This document shows positions 35,415-45,675 of a stretch of DNA of 64,000 nt, one piece after another. This DNA is from Sparassis latifolia (lineage: Eukaryota > Basidiomycota > Agaricomycetes > Polyporales > Sparassidaceae). The notes beneath the pieces are model-generated. The model was given only the letters and a program-made list of their open reading frames with translations, ran no database searches and was not told where the DNA came from. Position numbers and translations under genes: made by a program. The DNA lies in assembly GCA_018466975.1 (NCBI GenBank), contig JAENRS010000017.1, forward strand, positions 186,001 through 250,000. Direction: 5' to 3'. Every line of letters begins with the position of its first letter. The first letter of the stretch is position 1.

Positions 35415-36252
35415 TACCCGGGTGTTGCAATTTCGTCCTTTCGCCGCATTCCGCTGCACTAAAAATCAGTAAACAATATGCAGTAGATGTGTATGATTTC
35501 AAATACCTTGGCCGAGCAACTTGGGGGTCCAGACGTCCAACTGGGATGGAAAGGGTGCAAAGTCGGGAGTGATTCAGGCGTGACAATGAAGTACATCATT
35601 TTAAACTCCGACTATAGGGAGAACAAGGGAACGGCACGTCGGCAAGCATGACGATCTGTGACAGATTCGGCGCGCTTGCAAACAAGTCTCTTCTTTGACA
35701 AAAAGATTATCTCCCTCAATTTTGAGTTTCTCGCCAATCGCTCTAACCAATCGACTCCACTCATGAAAAGAAACATTTCTGCCAAAGGGATAAGAAATCG
35801 GACAAATTTTAGGCACTGAGCTTTTCTTGTTTAAAAATAGCGGTGACTACACGATATTCCCACCAGTTCTAGGTAGGTTACCGGCCATGGTCCTCATTCA
35901 GGAACGCCGGGTTGTTGTAATGACCTGTAATGACGCGAGCGTCTATCAGATCCAGATCTATGTGGGCGCTCACTTGAACAGGGCATATTAATGCGACTTC
36001 GCTCCATTTGGAGGCCTGCCGTTTCTCGCCTTCCCACGTACAAGCGCGGTGACAACATTATGGCACATGTTCGACGTCAGAAAAGGAGACCTTTCTATGT
36101 CAATCTAACGACTGAGATCTGTATGCTGCGGTTTCTGTCGCACTGGTGAAGAGGCAGGTACTGATGTGGTATAACTATAAGAGGATACCTCCAGCACTGG
36201 GCCAAACATCCACCATCCTGTTGCTTATATTTGTTCTGCCAAATCTGCTACC

Positions 36253-37683
36253 ATGCCACGCTCATCCACTACTTCTCCCCGTAGGCCTCGTTTCTCGGCT
36301 GAGTTCGCTCTTCTGAAGTCAGAGCTCTGCCGGATTCGTTTCCTCCCTACTTATAATGAGAGGAGTCACAAGTTGGTCCCGATGCCTTAGTATGTGGTTG
36401 CCTCTTTATTCGAGTTTCGTGCCTTGTATTGACGCGTTTCATAGCCCTGCATACCCGAATGGCGACGCTGTCACTCCGTATTTGTTGGACTTCTATGCGG
36501 AGATGTACGAGTGGGAGAAGCCTCGCTGCCTGTGCGGACACCTCCCCGGTCGCAGTTCTCACCCGTGCCAGATTAAAATCCCCGAGTCCGACAAGTCATT
36601 GAACAAGGGCCGTCCTGTTCTTATATGCTCCCATTTTCTCTGTCCCATGTTCGGTTTGTCCCTTTCTCATCATGTTTGGTGTCTACTGATCAATTGCTGT
36701 TATGCAACCCCAGTGGACCTGTATGATCTCCTGGAGGAGAATCCTGATTTGGAACGGAGAACATACCCTCTTCGCGAAGGTATGTGCTTTCTCTCGGTGA
36801 TTTGTCTCATATGGTGAACTTAATTGGCTATTGCGCAGCCGACCGCCCATCCAGCCAGATCACAGGGATGGCCCGTAGTTGTTCGGCCCCACCGTCTCGC
36901 GCGCAGCAAAGATTCGGCTCAGCGATAAGGACAGTTAGCAACAAAGGTATGAATGTCTACTCCGATGTCGATGATATAATGCATGATGTTGTTCGCCTTC
37001 ATTCCCTCACATAATCTGATATATCTACCGTGCAGATATCGTCGTTGAACATTCATCTCCGTCTCTGCTGGCTCAACTGAGTGGAGTGAGTAGTCAATTC
37101 GACTGGCAGCCTCCTTTCAAGCAAGCGTCGCCCACATGTTCCCCCTACGTTCGCGGCGATCATCCCCTCCATGCTGCAGTACCCCAAGAGCTCTGCAGTG
37201 CACCTTCGTCCAGCTCATCTTCGACTCAAAACTCTATGAGCTCCCCTCCTCTTAGCCAGTATGGGGCACGTCAAGAAACCCGGCAGGAGCTTGGTCCGGA
37301 TGACCCACAGCCTCCCAACTGTGAGATAGTTTTGTCTCTAGTTGTACTCATGTAATCGCTCATTCTGCTCATCAGGCTATGACCACGGCTATCTTGACAG
37401 CCTCGAGCGCTTTTGGTCACCGCCTCCGAGCATCAACACTCTAGCTTACCAAGTCGAAGCACCATCCGCGAATGAGGCTTCCCGGCTCTTCGGCCTGCTA
37501 GATGCTACTGTGGACCCGGGTGTCAGGTACACAGAATTAACCCGCATCCTCACTCGCTGCCCGTTCTGCGAGAAGTTAATGTCGCATCGCGCACTTTATT
37601 CTCCTGGCCATGCATGCTCTGAGTACTTCACGACAGCGAAGGTTGGCACCAAGCGACACTATGTAGATTTGACGACGCCGTGA
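36253..37683 (+). CDS. Six-exon gene with GRF-like zinc-binding segment
   Basis: Exons 36,253-36,389, 36,445-36,653, 36,714-36,779, 36,839-36,946, 37,036-37,320 and 37,376-37,683 join with perfect phase into 370 codons plus stop, and every intron is GT-AG and 55-89 nt. Residues about 70-115 hold a Cys/His cluster (RCLCGHLP, SHPC, GRPVLICSHFLCP). It resembles the GRF-type zinc ribbon that binds single-stranded nucleic acid in topoisomerase III and APE2, and that is common in agaricomycete proteins. A second CxxC (RCPFCEKLM) lies near the C-terminus, and the middle is Ser/Pro-rich and disordered. No catalytic domain is visible, so the role is unknown. It is one of the few intact genes in the window and lies outside the repeated arms. 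Confidence 0.82.
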
Positions 37684-38131
37684 ATTCGTTTACGGGGTTG
37701 TAGATAAAGCTCATTTCTTGGAGTATCGATAATTCGACATACTTCTTGAATAAAATACTTGCAACTGAAGATATAATTTATTTCATCCTCCGTATAGTTG
37801 AATGCTTGAGCTCCTTACACAGTATGACCGCCATCCTGTCGTAACTAGTACATACTTTGCATAGCCCGAAGCCGCATCATCTCTCGTGCCTATTATGACG
37901 CGGTCTTCAAAAAATTAATCCCGCGCACACTTTTTCTGTCACCGCGCACCTTTTGAACTTCGGCGCTTAAGCGGGTGTCTCGGGATAAGTCGGGAGTGCC
38001 CCGCGTCTTCCCGTCGTTTGTCGGGCATGTCAGACATTAAAATCTAGCAAAATTATTGTAAAAAAATGACAAAGTCCGCAAGACTTGCCAGTGAAGCTTC
38101 AAAACCATAGCGTCTAAAATAAATACACGAA
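37684..38131. other. No gene seen
   Basis: AT-rich downstream region of the six-exon gene with possible AATAAA signals (37,748). No further structure found. Confidence 0.5.
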
Positions 38132-38200
38132 GAAGGTTCGAACTCAAGGTCTCGGAATCAAATCACATCACATACATTAACCTCACCACCCAACCAGCTG
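38132..38200 (-). repeat. tRNA-like SINE head (pol III A and B boxes)
   Basis: On the minus strand, TGGTTGGGTGG (complement of about 38,185-38,195) resembles an A box and GAGTTCGAACC (complement of about 38,134-38,144) a B box, roughly 50 nt apart. This is the layout of an internal RNA polymerase III promoter in tRNA-derived SINEs. No cloverleaf with a proper acceptor stem could be built, so it is not a functional tRNA gene. Confidence 0.5.
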
Positions 38201-38589
38201 GTTTACACGGATGCAGTTCTATTTCACAACTCGAAAGGCCGCCAGGCGGCGGCGGAACTTGCTCGGAGACGAGGGCAGACAGTGCCACAAAACAAATAGC
38301 GCACAACAACTGTGTAAAAAGGACACTTTCACTTTTGGGTCGGGAGAGCTTGCTCTCCGAGCAAGAACGGGCTTACAACACAGTTCGTGGGGCTAGGGAA
38401 AGTCACAGGGCGGAGTTGGTGCGGAGTATTTGCTTGCTGCGGTTCGAACCCTCTCTCATCTCCGCTGCTCCGCTTCCATCTCCCTGCCTTTGAGAATGGC
38501 GCACTGCTCGGGCTCCCCACTGTTGGCCGAAGACAACGGACGCGAAGATCGCTCTGGAAGGCTAGCCCCGTTGGTGAGGAGGCCGACCT

Positions 38590-38765
38590 CGGACCAGAAC
38601 TGTGGAGGGCCCGACGTTTGGCCAGGACTGTGGAGGGCCGACATTTGGCCAGGACCGTGGAGGGCCAACATTTGGCCAGGACCGTGGAGGGCCGACGTTT
38701 GACCGAGACCATGGAGGGCCGATGTTTGACCAGCACCGCGGATCGTGGGCGCGCAGGGCTTGGCT
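38590..38765 (+). repeat. 27-bp minisatellite
   Basis: About five to six head-to-tail units of 27 bp, each built around GTGGAGGGCC and TTTGGCCAGGAC, with a few substitutions per unit. Because 27 is a multiple of three and the units lack stops, several frames on both strands stay open over 90-150 codons. Those frames are a consequence of the repeat and no gene is called. Confidence 0.85.
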
Positions 38766-39489
38766 TGCCGATGACTCACGACGACTTGCGGGGACCGTGG
38801 ATGAGGACCGTGGATGGCCGACGATGAGGACTATTTGGATGGCCGACCTGGACCATCAAGATGCCGGGACACTCACGGAATGGCCGCTGGGGTCGAGCGA
38901 TAAGGTGCGGGTGTTGCGTCGGTACACTCTGCGGATTCGGGATTTGTGCTCGCCATGCCCACCTACGACGTGGAACCTGGGGTGTAGCCATATGGGCACG
39001 GTTTTCGTAGATAATGCAGATAGATTTACATTACAGCAAAAAATGGATATGTTTTCTTTTTAAGCACTATGTGGGATCAATTATAATGCCTGATCCTTGT
39101 GGAAATGCATATGATCTTACAAGTTCAAGCTGTGCTGACTGCGATAACCCCACAGCATGCCGATGCTTCAGTTAGATGTTCAGCAACTCAACTGTCCTAT
39201 AAAAGGCCTGACCAGAATGAACGCAAGACTGATGCATAGTGCGGAAATTGTTTACATTACAATCGTAGCTAATGCCTTGTCACACCCTCATGGATTTCCT
39301 GATGGGGAGAGCGTTACATACCCCCTCCGCTCTACACGACTTTCACCAGACGTTCTGCTCCCTCTCTTTCTGTCCGTTTTCGGTAAGTCGCACGTGAACG
39401 TCTGGTCACGAGACTAATCGTCACCGGGATCGGAGCTCTTAGTTGATTCGCGGGGGTCCCGGCATGTCCCGCCGCTGCCGCCTCCCGCC
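38766..39489. other. Spacer edge without gene
   Basis: A GC-rich tail of the minisatellite passes into ordinary sequence. An 86-codon frame (39,157-39,417) has no motif. Module R starts at 39,490. Confidence 0.5.
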
Positions 39490-39832
39490 CTTTCTGCTCA
39501 ACTTTTCCAGAGCTTTCCATGTCACGACATATCACGCGCGATGGTGACCTCCATTTACATGGTTTCCTCACATTTGGTAGTGTACATGTGTATTTATTAA
39601 CTAGATACCTGAGAAAAATCCTAGAAATTGTTCATAAATCGGTGGTTATGTAATAAAACGTTGATTTCGCCAGTCTAATCCCTTAGGTGGCCGAGTACTT
39701 CCCGCGCCCCGTATCCATATTCGGAAATAGCGATACCTGCTCCCCGCTTCTGACCGCTATTTACCCTACTCCCTACCATTCCCTGCCGCTGTTTAGCCAG
39801 CCGCCGCTCGTTGTGCTCGTGCGTAGCTCCCA

Positions 39833-41539
39833 ATGGCTCAGCGATGCAGCCAGAGGGTCGTGATGCCGACACGACTAGCTGGTGTGCCGTGCGTAACATG
39901 GCGACGATTACTCGCCCTCGTCGATTGTTTCGCAGACGTAGCGTGTATGAATCGACATCTACACCTGTTGGTCTCTGGCGGGCGATGCTGCTCGTCCGAT
40001 CGTCAGCATGCAAGTTGTATGCCCTCCCCGTAGTGAGTCATTTCAGCTACGCGCACACGTCGGCTTCAAATTTCCATCGGCTAACGCTCGATGTAGGGCT
40101 TTATGCCGGTGATAGAGTCGATCTCGAAAAAAGTCGTCGACACCGAGTTTCCACCGCGTTATCTTTCCAAGGCGTCTCGGAACTCGATCTTCAAGAAGCA
40201 ACGCATAGACGTTGAACTCTCCTGCGCGGACACTGCCCTTCCTCCGCTTGCCGAAGATGCCGAGGCGGAGGCGTGCAGTGGATATATCCCTCCCACCCAG
40301 CGTGCCGTGCAAGAAGCAAACGAGGATCTCGATCAAGATGGCGGAAGCAAAGTCGTAGACATTCCTGACATGTGTCTCATTTTTCCAGACGATGGATATC
40401 TCGAGGTCTTCTCCGCAGGTAGAGAAGGAGTCCGTCGTTCATGTGGTCACGAAGTTCTTGGTACCGCAGCTTGCAGCGTTACGCCCGAACCTATCGACTA
40501 TGAGGGCCTTACCGCACAGCTCACTCAGGCGGTCAAGCCTCATATATCTCAACTCATCGATTTCGCACCGGACAAGCGGGGGACAGCAGGCCTCATCGTT
40601 GACAGTTTCATCCCTATCCTGCGTTCCTTGCATGCAGAATTCCCTACGTTCGACGCGACGCGAAGACTTATCGTTGGTAGGCTTGCTACCGAGGTGCGCA
40701 AGATGCGATCGAGATCGAGACCACTATTGCTCAACACAAAAATGACGTGTTGCACAAACATGTCCATCGTTCAGTTCGAGCCAGAACCTCTGTCTTTGCG
40801 TTCTCAATGGCTGCGGTCAGCTTGGGGGCCCGGTGCGTGGACTATGCAACGAGTTCGTCGTGAAACTCGAACTGCCAGATGTATTCTCGTCGTCGTTGTG
40901 CATTTGCAAGAAAGGCCTGTACCGCGCCGTCCGCGGGCCGATCGTGAGCCGTGGCCACGTAGACCGTCACCATCAGAGCACTGTCAGGCAAACTTGTAGT
41001 GGCGAGGGAGCGGAAGTAGAGGTTGAGTGCTTCCGTGAGGCCACCACGGAACGTCCAGGACCGCTAAGGACTGTAGGGACTAGGACGTCAACGTGAGCGG
41101 GCTGTTACTGGTACGTGACATCTTTCGGGAGAGATCGAAGAGGGTTCGCTGACTCTAGCCTGCGGATTATGTTCAGCAGAAACCTTTCGTGATGCGCGTC
41201 GCAAGACATGTCTGACTTGCAGTGTGCAGAGCAGATCGTGCGATCGAGCTCGCTCACGGCACTCCGCGAGAAGTACACCTCGTAGTATGGTCCGTCCGTG
41301 CATCATAGATCCAGTTCGCTAAATGCACCCCCGCCTTACGGTTCACTTTCGCCATTGGCCATTGGATGACCGGTTCGTGAAGGTCCAGCATCCCTGCGAC
41401 TTGGACAGTTGGCGTGTCGGGTACGATTGTCCCCAGCTGATTCCTTTTGATGGGGTTCCCTGTAGACACGACTGTCTGCAAGGGACTCTCTCATGTGTGT
41501 CACCTGTCCAATTGATGTCCATCTCCCCGCCATTTCAAG
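39833..41539 (+). CDS. Sequence X, unrecognised coding region (reference copy)
   Basis: The longest open stretch is 40,103-40,999 (298 codons). It contains VVDTEFPPRYLSKAS, VVDIPDMCLIFPDDGYLEVF, VLGTAACSVTPEPIDYEGLT, GLIVDSFIPILRSLHAEFPT and ATRRLIVGRLATEVRKMRS. After that point the likely frame switches to HKHVHRSVRARTSVFAF, DYATKFAVKLELPDVFSS and FSSSLCICKKGLYRAVRGPI (overlapping), so a small indel is probable near 40,710. The text looks like a genuine soluble, partly helical protein. I cannot name it, and its start and end are unclear. It runs in the same direction as the chitin-synthase and FAS pieces behind it. Antisense frames are also open but less coherent between copies. Confidence 0.5.
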
Positions 41540-42090
41540 TTGTATGCCTCGCGAGATGGTTCGTGCATCTGGGATGAGGATGCCGTGCGGTTGGATCAGT
41601 TGAAGGTGGCGTTGAAGAACGTGGGATTCTCGAAAAGACATGTCGCGCAGAAGTGCCAGCTGGTTGCTGCTATTCTCCATCTGGGTAACCTGGAATTCCA
41701 TACCGATCGCTCTCGCAACGAAGACGCTGCTGTCGTGGGCAACACGGATGTCCTCGATATCGTCGCAGATTTCTTGGACGTGCAGCCGGAAGCTTTGGAG
41801 GCTGCGCTATCGTACAGAACGAAGATGGGGAAGAAGGAACTATGTACAATCTTCCTGGATCCCGACGGTGCCTCTGATAACCGAGACGAACTCGTGAAGC
41901 CGCTATACTCCCTCCTGTTTGCATGGTTGAACGAACACGTCAACCAACGCCTTTGCCACGACGACTTCAATATGTTCATCGGACTGTTTGACTTACCCGG
42001 CCCCCAGAACATGACTAGCCGGCCGAACTCCCTAGATCAGTTCTGCGTCAACTTCGCTAACAAGCGGTTACAGAACTTCACACAGAAGAT
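41540..42090 (+). pseudogene. Chitin synthase (class V/VII type) myosin-motor fragment
   Basis: Fungal chitin synthases of this class carry an N-terminal myosin-like motor that tethers the enzyme to actin at growth sites. The piece runs DAVRLDQLKVALKNVGFSKR, VAAILHLGNLEFH, RNEDAAVVGNTDVLDIVADF, KKELCTIFLDPDGASDNRDE, LYSLLFAWLNEHVNQRLC and SLDQFCVNFANKRLQNF. That is about 180 residues from the middle of the motor, in one open frame. The P-loop and switch regions upstream, the rest of the motor and the whole transferase are missing. It is joined upstream to X and downstream, within a few codons, to FAS. One degree of caution: K-for-L changes such as TKMGKKE versus the usual TKLVKKE suggest drift. 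Confidence 0.88.
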
Positions 42091-42094
42091 ACGA

Positions 42095-44720
42095 TCTTTC
42101 CTTCGACCATTGACGGCGATCTTCTTGAGCTCGTCCATCTGTCGTACGGCTTCCGTCTTGTTGATGACTCTAAGCATCTTCAGGCGGGTGATGTTTTCAG
42201 GGTTGAGACACACATTGTCTCCGTTGTCAACCGCAATGCCGGCAAGGCTGTGTGAGTTAAAGGCTTCGCTATCGGAGGTAGAAAGGCCGTAATCGAGGTT
42301 GTGTCTACTTTCCTCTACCGTGGTAACTACTCCGAATACGACAACACATTCGAATTTCTCGGTGCTCTGGATTACTCCATAGAATTGGCGACCGAAACTC
42401 CATAGAATTGGCGACCGAAACTCCATAGAATTGGCGACCGAAGCTGACGTGGGAGTATTGCAGTCGGAGGAGTGGTTTGAGTGGGATCGCCCGTCGAAAC
42501 TGCTTCAGGCTGTGTGAAGTTCGAGGTCACCTACCGTAGCAAGACATGTTGCAAGTCGATACCAGTCTCCAGCGACATTTGTGTCCGCGACCAGATCAAA
42601 CGTCTAATCTAGGTCGGTGCCGTTGATTTCCTGCAGGACGTGACAGCGGGGGTAACCCAATTATCTCGCGTCCCTGCAAGCCCCAAGGTCTCTGAGTGCC
42701 TCTTCTGAATGGGTACACCATGACGAAGGCGGGTGCAGCCGTCTTCAACTTCTCGGCGACGAACGAGCCTTACTCCGAGGCCTCTGGTAACTTCAATCCC
42801 ATCCACGTCAACTCCTACTTCGCCGATTTGGCAGGTGTTTCCCCCACAATCACGCACAGCATGTGGTCGAGCTCGCTGCCAGGCGCTACGTTGAGACGGT
42901 CGTTGTGCAAGGTCGCCCGGAGCGAGTTGTCGCGTAAGTCCGTCCGATATGACATGTGTAGCTCTCACTGATGAATGCACCAGATATGACGTCGCCTTCG
43001 TAGGAATGGTCATTCCTGGGGATGAGCTTCGGATGAAGACCAGGCACAGCGACATACAGGATGGCAACACTGTTGTCAAGGTCGAGACATTCAATGACAA
43101 GGGTGAGAAGGTTTTGGAACGCACTGCCGAAGTCGCGTAGCCTAAGACCGTCTTTGTCTTCACTGGCCAAGGTTCCCAAGAGCAGGGTATGGCTATGGAC
43201 TTCTATAAGTCCGCTCCAGCTGCTCGATCTGTCTGGGATGCTGCCGATATTCATCTTACTGCTGTCTATGGCTCATCAAGGGTCAGGCCATGCAGCAGCG
43301 GCACATGTATATGAACTACGACAATATAGACGGGGACGGTAGCGTGAAGACTCTTCTGCTACACATTCAGTCATCTATCTGGACTCTTGTGTGCCACACA
43401 GTTTGGCCGATCGCGCAAGTCATGACCGAACGTGCCGTCTTCGAGGACATGCGTTCGAAAGACTTCGTTTGATCAGAAGACTCCGCATTCACCGGATGCT
43501 CTTTGGGAGAATATTCGGCTCTCGCATCTATTGCTGACGTCCTCCCCATCTCGTCCCTTCTTGACGTCGTCTTCTACCGTGGTATCACTATGCCACGCGC
43601 TGTTGAGCGTGAAGCTCAGAACCCTTCCACCTGTGCGCGGTGAGCCCAAGCCGCATCTCGAAGACTTTCACGGCTACTGCGCTGCGCGAGGTTATCGACG
43701 ATATCGCTCACCGCACACACAGTGCTTGCTCGAGATCGTCAATTACAACGTATGCCGTGGATAAAACTAATGAAGTTGACATGGTTCTCTCAATTCATAC
43801 TTTGTTTCGTTGCCAGGTCAACAATATGCCTGTGCCGATGAATTGGTCGCTCTGCAAACCATGACCAACATCTTGAACTACCTGAAGATGAGCATGGAGA
43901 AGGTGGGGTATTGCCCACCACTACGATTTCGAGCGTTCCATCGAGAGCGAACCTTCGTCAGCGCTTACAGGCATGGCGACGAGGACTCTGAAAGCGAAGT
44001 AGGAGGTGCAAGAGGATTCGGTTAGCCGAAGTCGTGCGATCCTTTGTCATGCGAAGAACACCAAGGAGGTGTACTACCAGTTCACGGATCAGGGTGAGGC
44101 TGCTGCTGTCGAGTCCCCTCCCGAAGCTGTTGCTACTCCCGCACCAGCAGCTGTGCCCGTTACTGTCCCTGCTGCTCCGGTCTCGGCTTGCCCGTTAGGG
44201 TTGAAGATGTTCCCTTGAAAGCCGTCGAAATTCTCTCTGTGGTCGTCGCTCAGAAGCTCAATAATAAGGTGAAGGAAATGCCGCTCTCGACCTCGATTAA
44301 GGACTTCGTTTGGGGCGAGTCGACTCTGCAAAACGAAATTCTCGGCGATCTGCGGCTGGAGTTCACGTCTGCTCCTGAGAAGGATCGGCTCTTGGCACTG
44401 GCTTTTCGGGGTCACTGGGCAAGTATAGCTCTGGCCTCGTCTCCCACGTCGTGGGTAGCAAGATCCCTGGTGGTTGCAATATCTCTGCAATCAAAGCGTG
44501 CTGGTCGAAGATGTAGGGCCTTGTCCGACTCGCGCGGACGGAGTCTTACTATTGAGTACCACCACGGAGCCTCCCAAATGCCTCGGTTCAGACGTAGAAG
44601 CCCAGACGTGGCTTGATACGGTCGTCACCCCCTATACAGGCAGCGCCCTGGGATCTCCCTCGCCGGTGAAGCGAGCGGTGGCGGTGGCGGTGGCGCAGGA
44701 GGTCCGACGATCAACGAGTT
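42095..44720 (+). pseudogene. Fungal fatty acid synthase fragments: DH, MPT, ACP
   Basis: Type I fungal FAS makes long-chain acyl-CoA in the cytosol. The fragment starts with the dehydratase region (LLELVHLSYGFRLVD, VVNRNAGKAV). It continues through a three-unit 23-bp expansion, TNEPYSEASGNFNPIH, an intron (about 42,931-42,982) and VAFVGMVIPGDEL. The malonyl/palmitoyl transferase follows (FTGQGSQEQGMAMDFYK, then [15 protein letters not shown] where the family has GHSLGEY). After LNYLKM it jumps to alpha-subunit sequence (ALTGMATRTLKAK, ILCHAKNTKEVYYQFTD), an Ala/Pro linker and ACP (ESTLQNEILGDL with the carrier serine). Ketoreductase, ketosynthase and the rest are missing. Stops and frame changes (TAG after EVA, TAG after LKAK) prevent a product. 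The retained intron rules out a processed retrocopy. Confidence 0.88.
42374..42442 (+). repeat. 23-bp triplication inside the FAS dehydratase
   Basis: Three perfect head-to-tail 23-bp units (42,374-42,396, 42,397-42,419, 42,420-42,442). Removing two would rejoin the coding text from DYSIELATE to DVGVLQSEEW. The 46 extra bases shift the frame. Confidence 0.92.
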
Positions 44721-44974
44721 CTTACCCTACCTTACGGCGCGATTGTTTGATCCCAGTTTCTCAAAGCAGACCGGCAACTCCATCGAAGAAGCTGTCGCTG
44801 CTTCGTTTTGCGCTACAGATACCAGAAGGGTTGTGGCTTCCCTTACCAGTGGTATCGGTTATATCATGAGCTGAACAGGAGCCCTTGTCAGCAGTGAATA
44901 TCTCCGTCATCGTCCTTCAGTTCCAACCAAAGTTTGGGGAAGCTGGCGAGCCAGACGAATATCAAGTGAACGGA

Positions 44975-45675
44975 GACGTCTCTGCGTAGAACGCGATCGC
45001 ACCGCGTGCACGCTCGCCCTATCGCAAACGGCATACATCAATTCCATCATCCACAGGTTTGGTTTCGAAGATTTGAAGCTACTCACCACGCCTATGGATC
45101 CGAACACGACGCTTTCGAGTGCGCAGTCGCCGCAAACGACTGCAGAGGCCGCCGCCATGCGCGACATTCCTTATCGCGAGGCTGTAGGCTCGTTGATGTA
45201 CGCGTCGCTCGGTACACGGCCGGACATCACATATGCCGTCTCGTCCCTTTCGCGGTTCTCAGACAACCCCGGGAAAGCACACTGGGAAGCTGTCAAGCGT
45301 GTCTTCAGGCATCTGTCGGGCACAAAGGACTTGAAGCTTACCTACGGAGCGCAGGAACTGGACCTGGTGGGCTACACGGACGCGGATGGCTCCATGCACG
45401 AAGATCGGAAGGTGTTCTCGGGCTATGCTTTCCTCATCGACGGCGGCGCGGTCTCTTGGAGTTCCAAACGCCAGGAGATCATTGCGTTGTCGACGACCGA
45501 GGCGGAGTATGTGGCAGCGACGCATGCAGCGAAAGAAGCGCTTTTGCTACGCTCCCTAATGGTCGAAGACAAGGAGGTTCTCGCCCATCTCACGCCTCTA
45601 ACGTTGGACTTTCTCCGGGAAAGTCGATTGGTGAAGAGACGGCGGGAGGGGAGGACTACTGACAGATCACTTTGA
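44975..45675 (+). mobile_element. Ty1/copia polyprotein C-terminal fragment (RT end and RNase H)
   Basis: The end of a copia-type pol: VERDRTACTLALSQTAYINS, DLKLLTTPMDPN, then VGSLMYASLGTRPDITYAVS from the RT/connection region. RNase H follows, with the catalytic Asp in GYTDADGS and the Glu in ALSTTEAEYVA. The frame 45,073-45,675 is open for 200 codons. After RSLMVEDKE the text departs from copia, so the final RNase H part, the 3' LTR, and upstream gag, protease, integrase and most of RT are missing. It is a non-autonomous relic embedded in module R, in the same direction as FAS. Confidence 0.9.

Larger units (their letters stand above)
30546..36252. other. Gene-poor spacer with old repeats
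   Basis: 5.7 kb without a gene I can support. It contains two diverged direct copies of a roughly 570-bp element (30,710-31,300 and 34,380-34,930), a shorter dispersed pair (32,791-32,869 and 35,303-35,414) and one telomere-like dodecamer at 35,099. All frames are short, with no family motifs. Confidence 0.6.

Noticed and set aside
38132..38200. A functional tRNA gene
   Set aside because: Only A/B-box-like motifs are present; no acceptor, D or T stem arrangement could be formed.
38387..39063. Overlapping frames of 90-153 codons on both strands
   Set aside because: They are produced by the 27-bp repeat, whose period preserves every frame. There is no motif, and sense and antisense are equally open.
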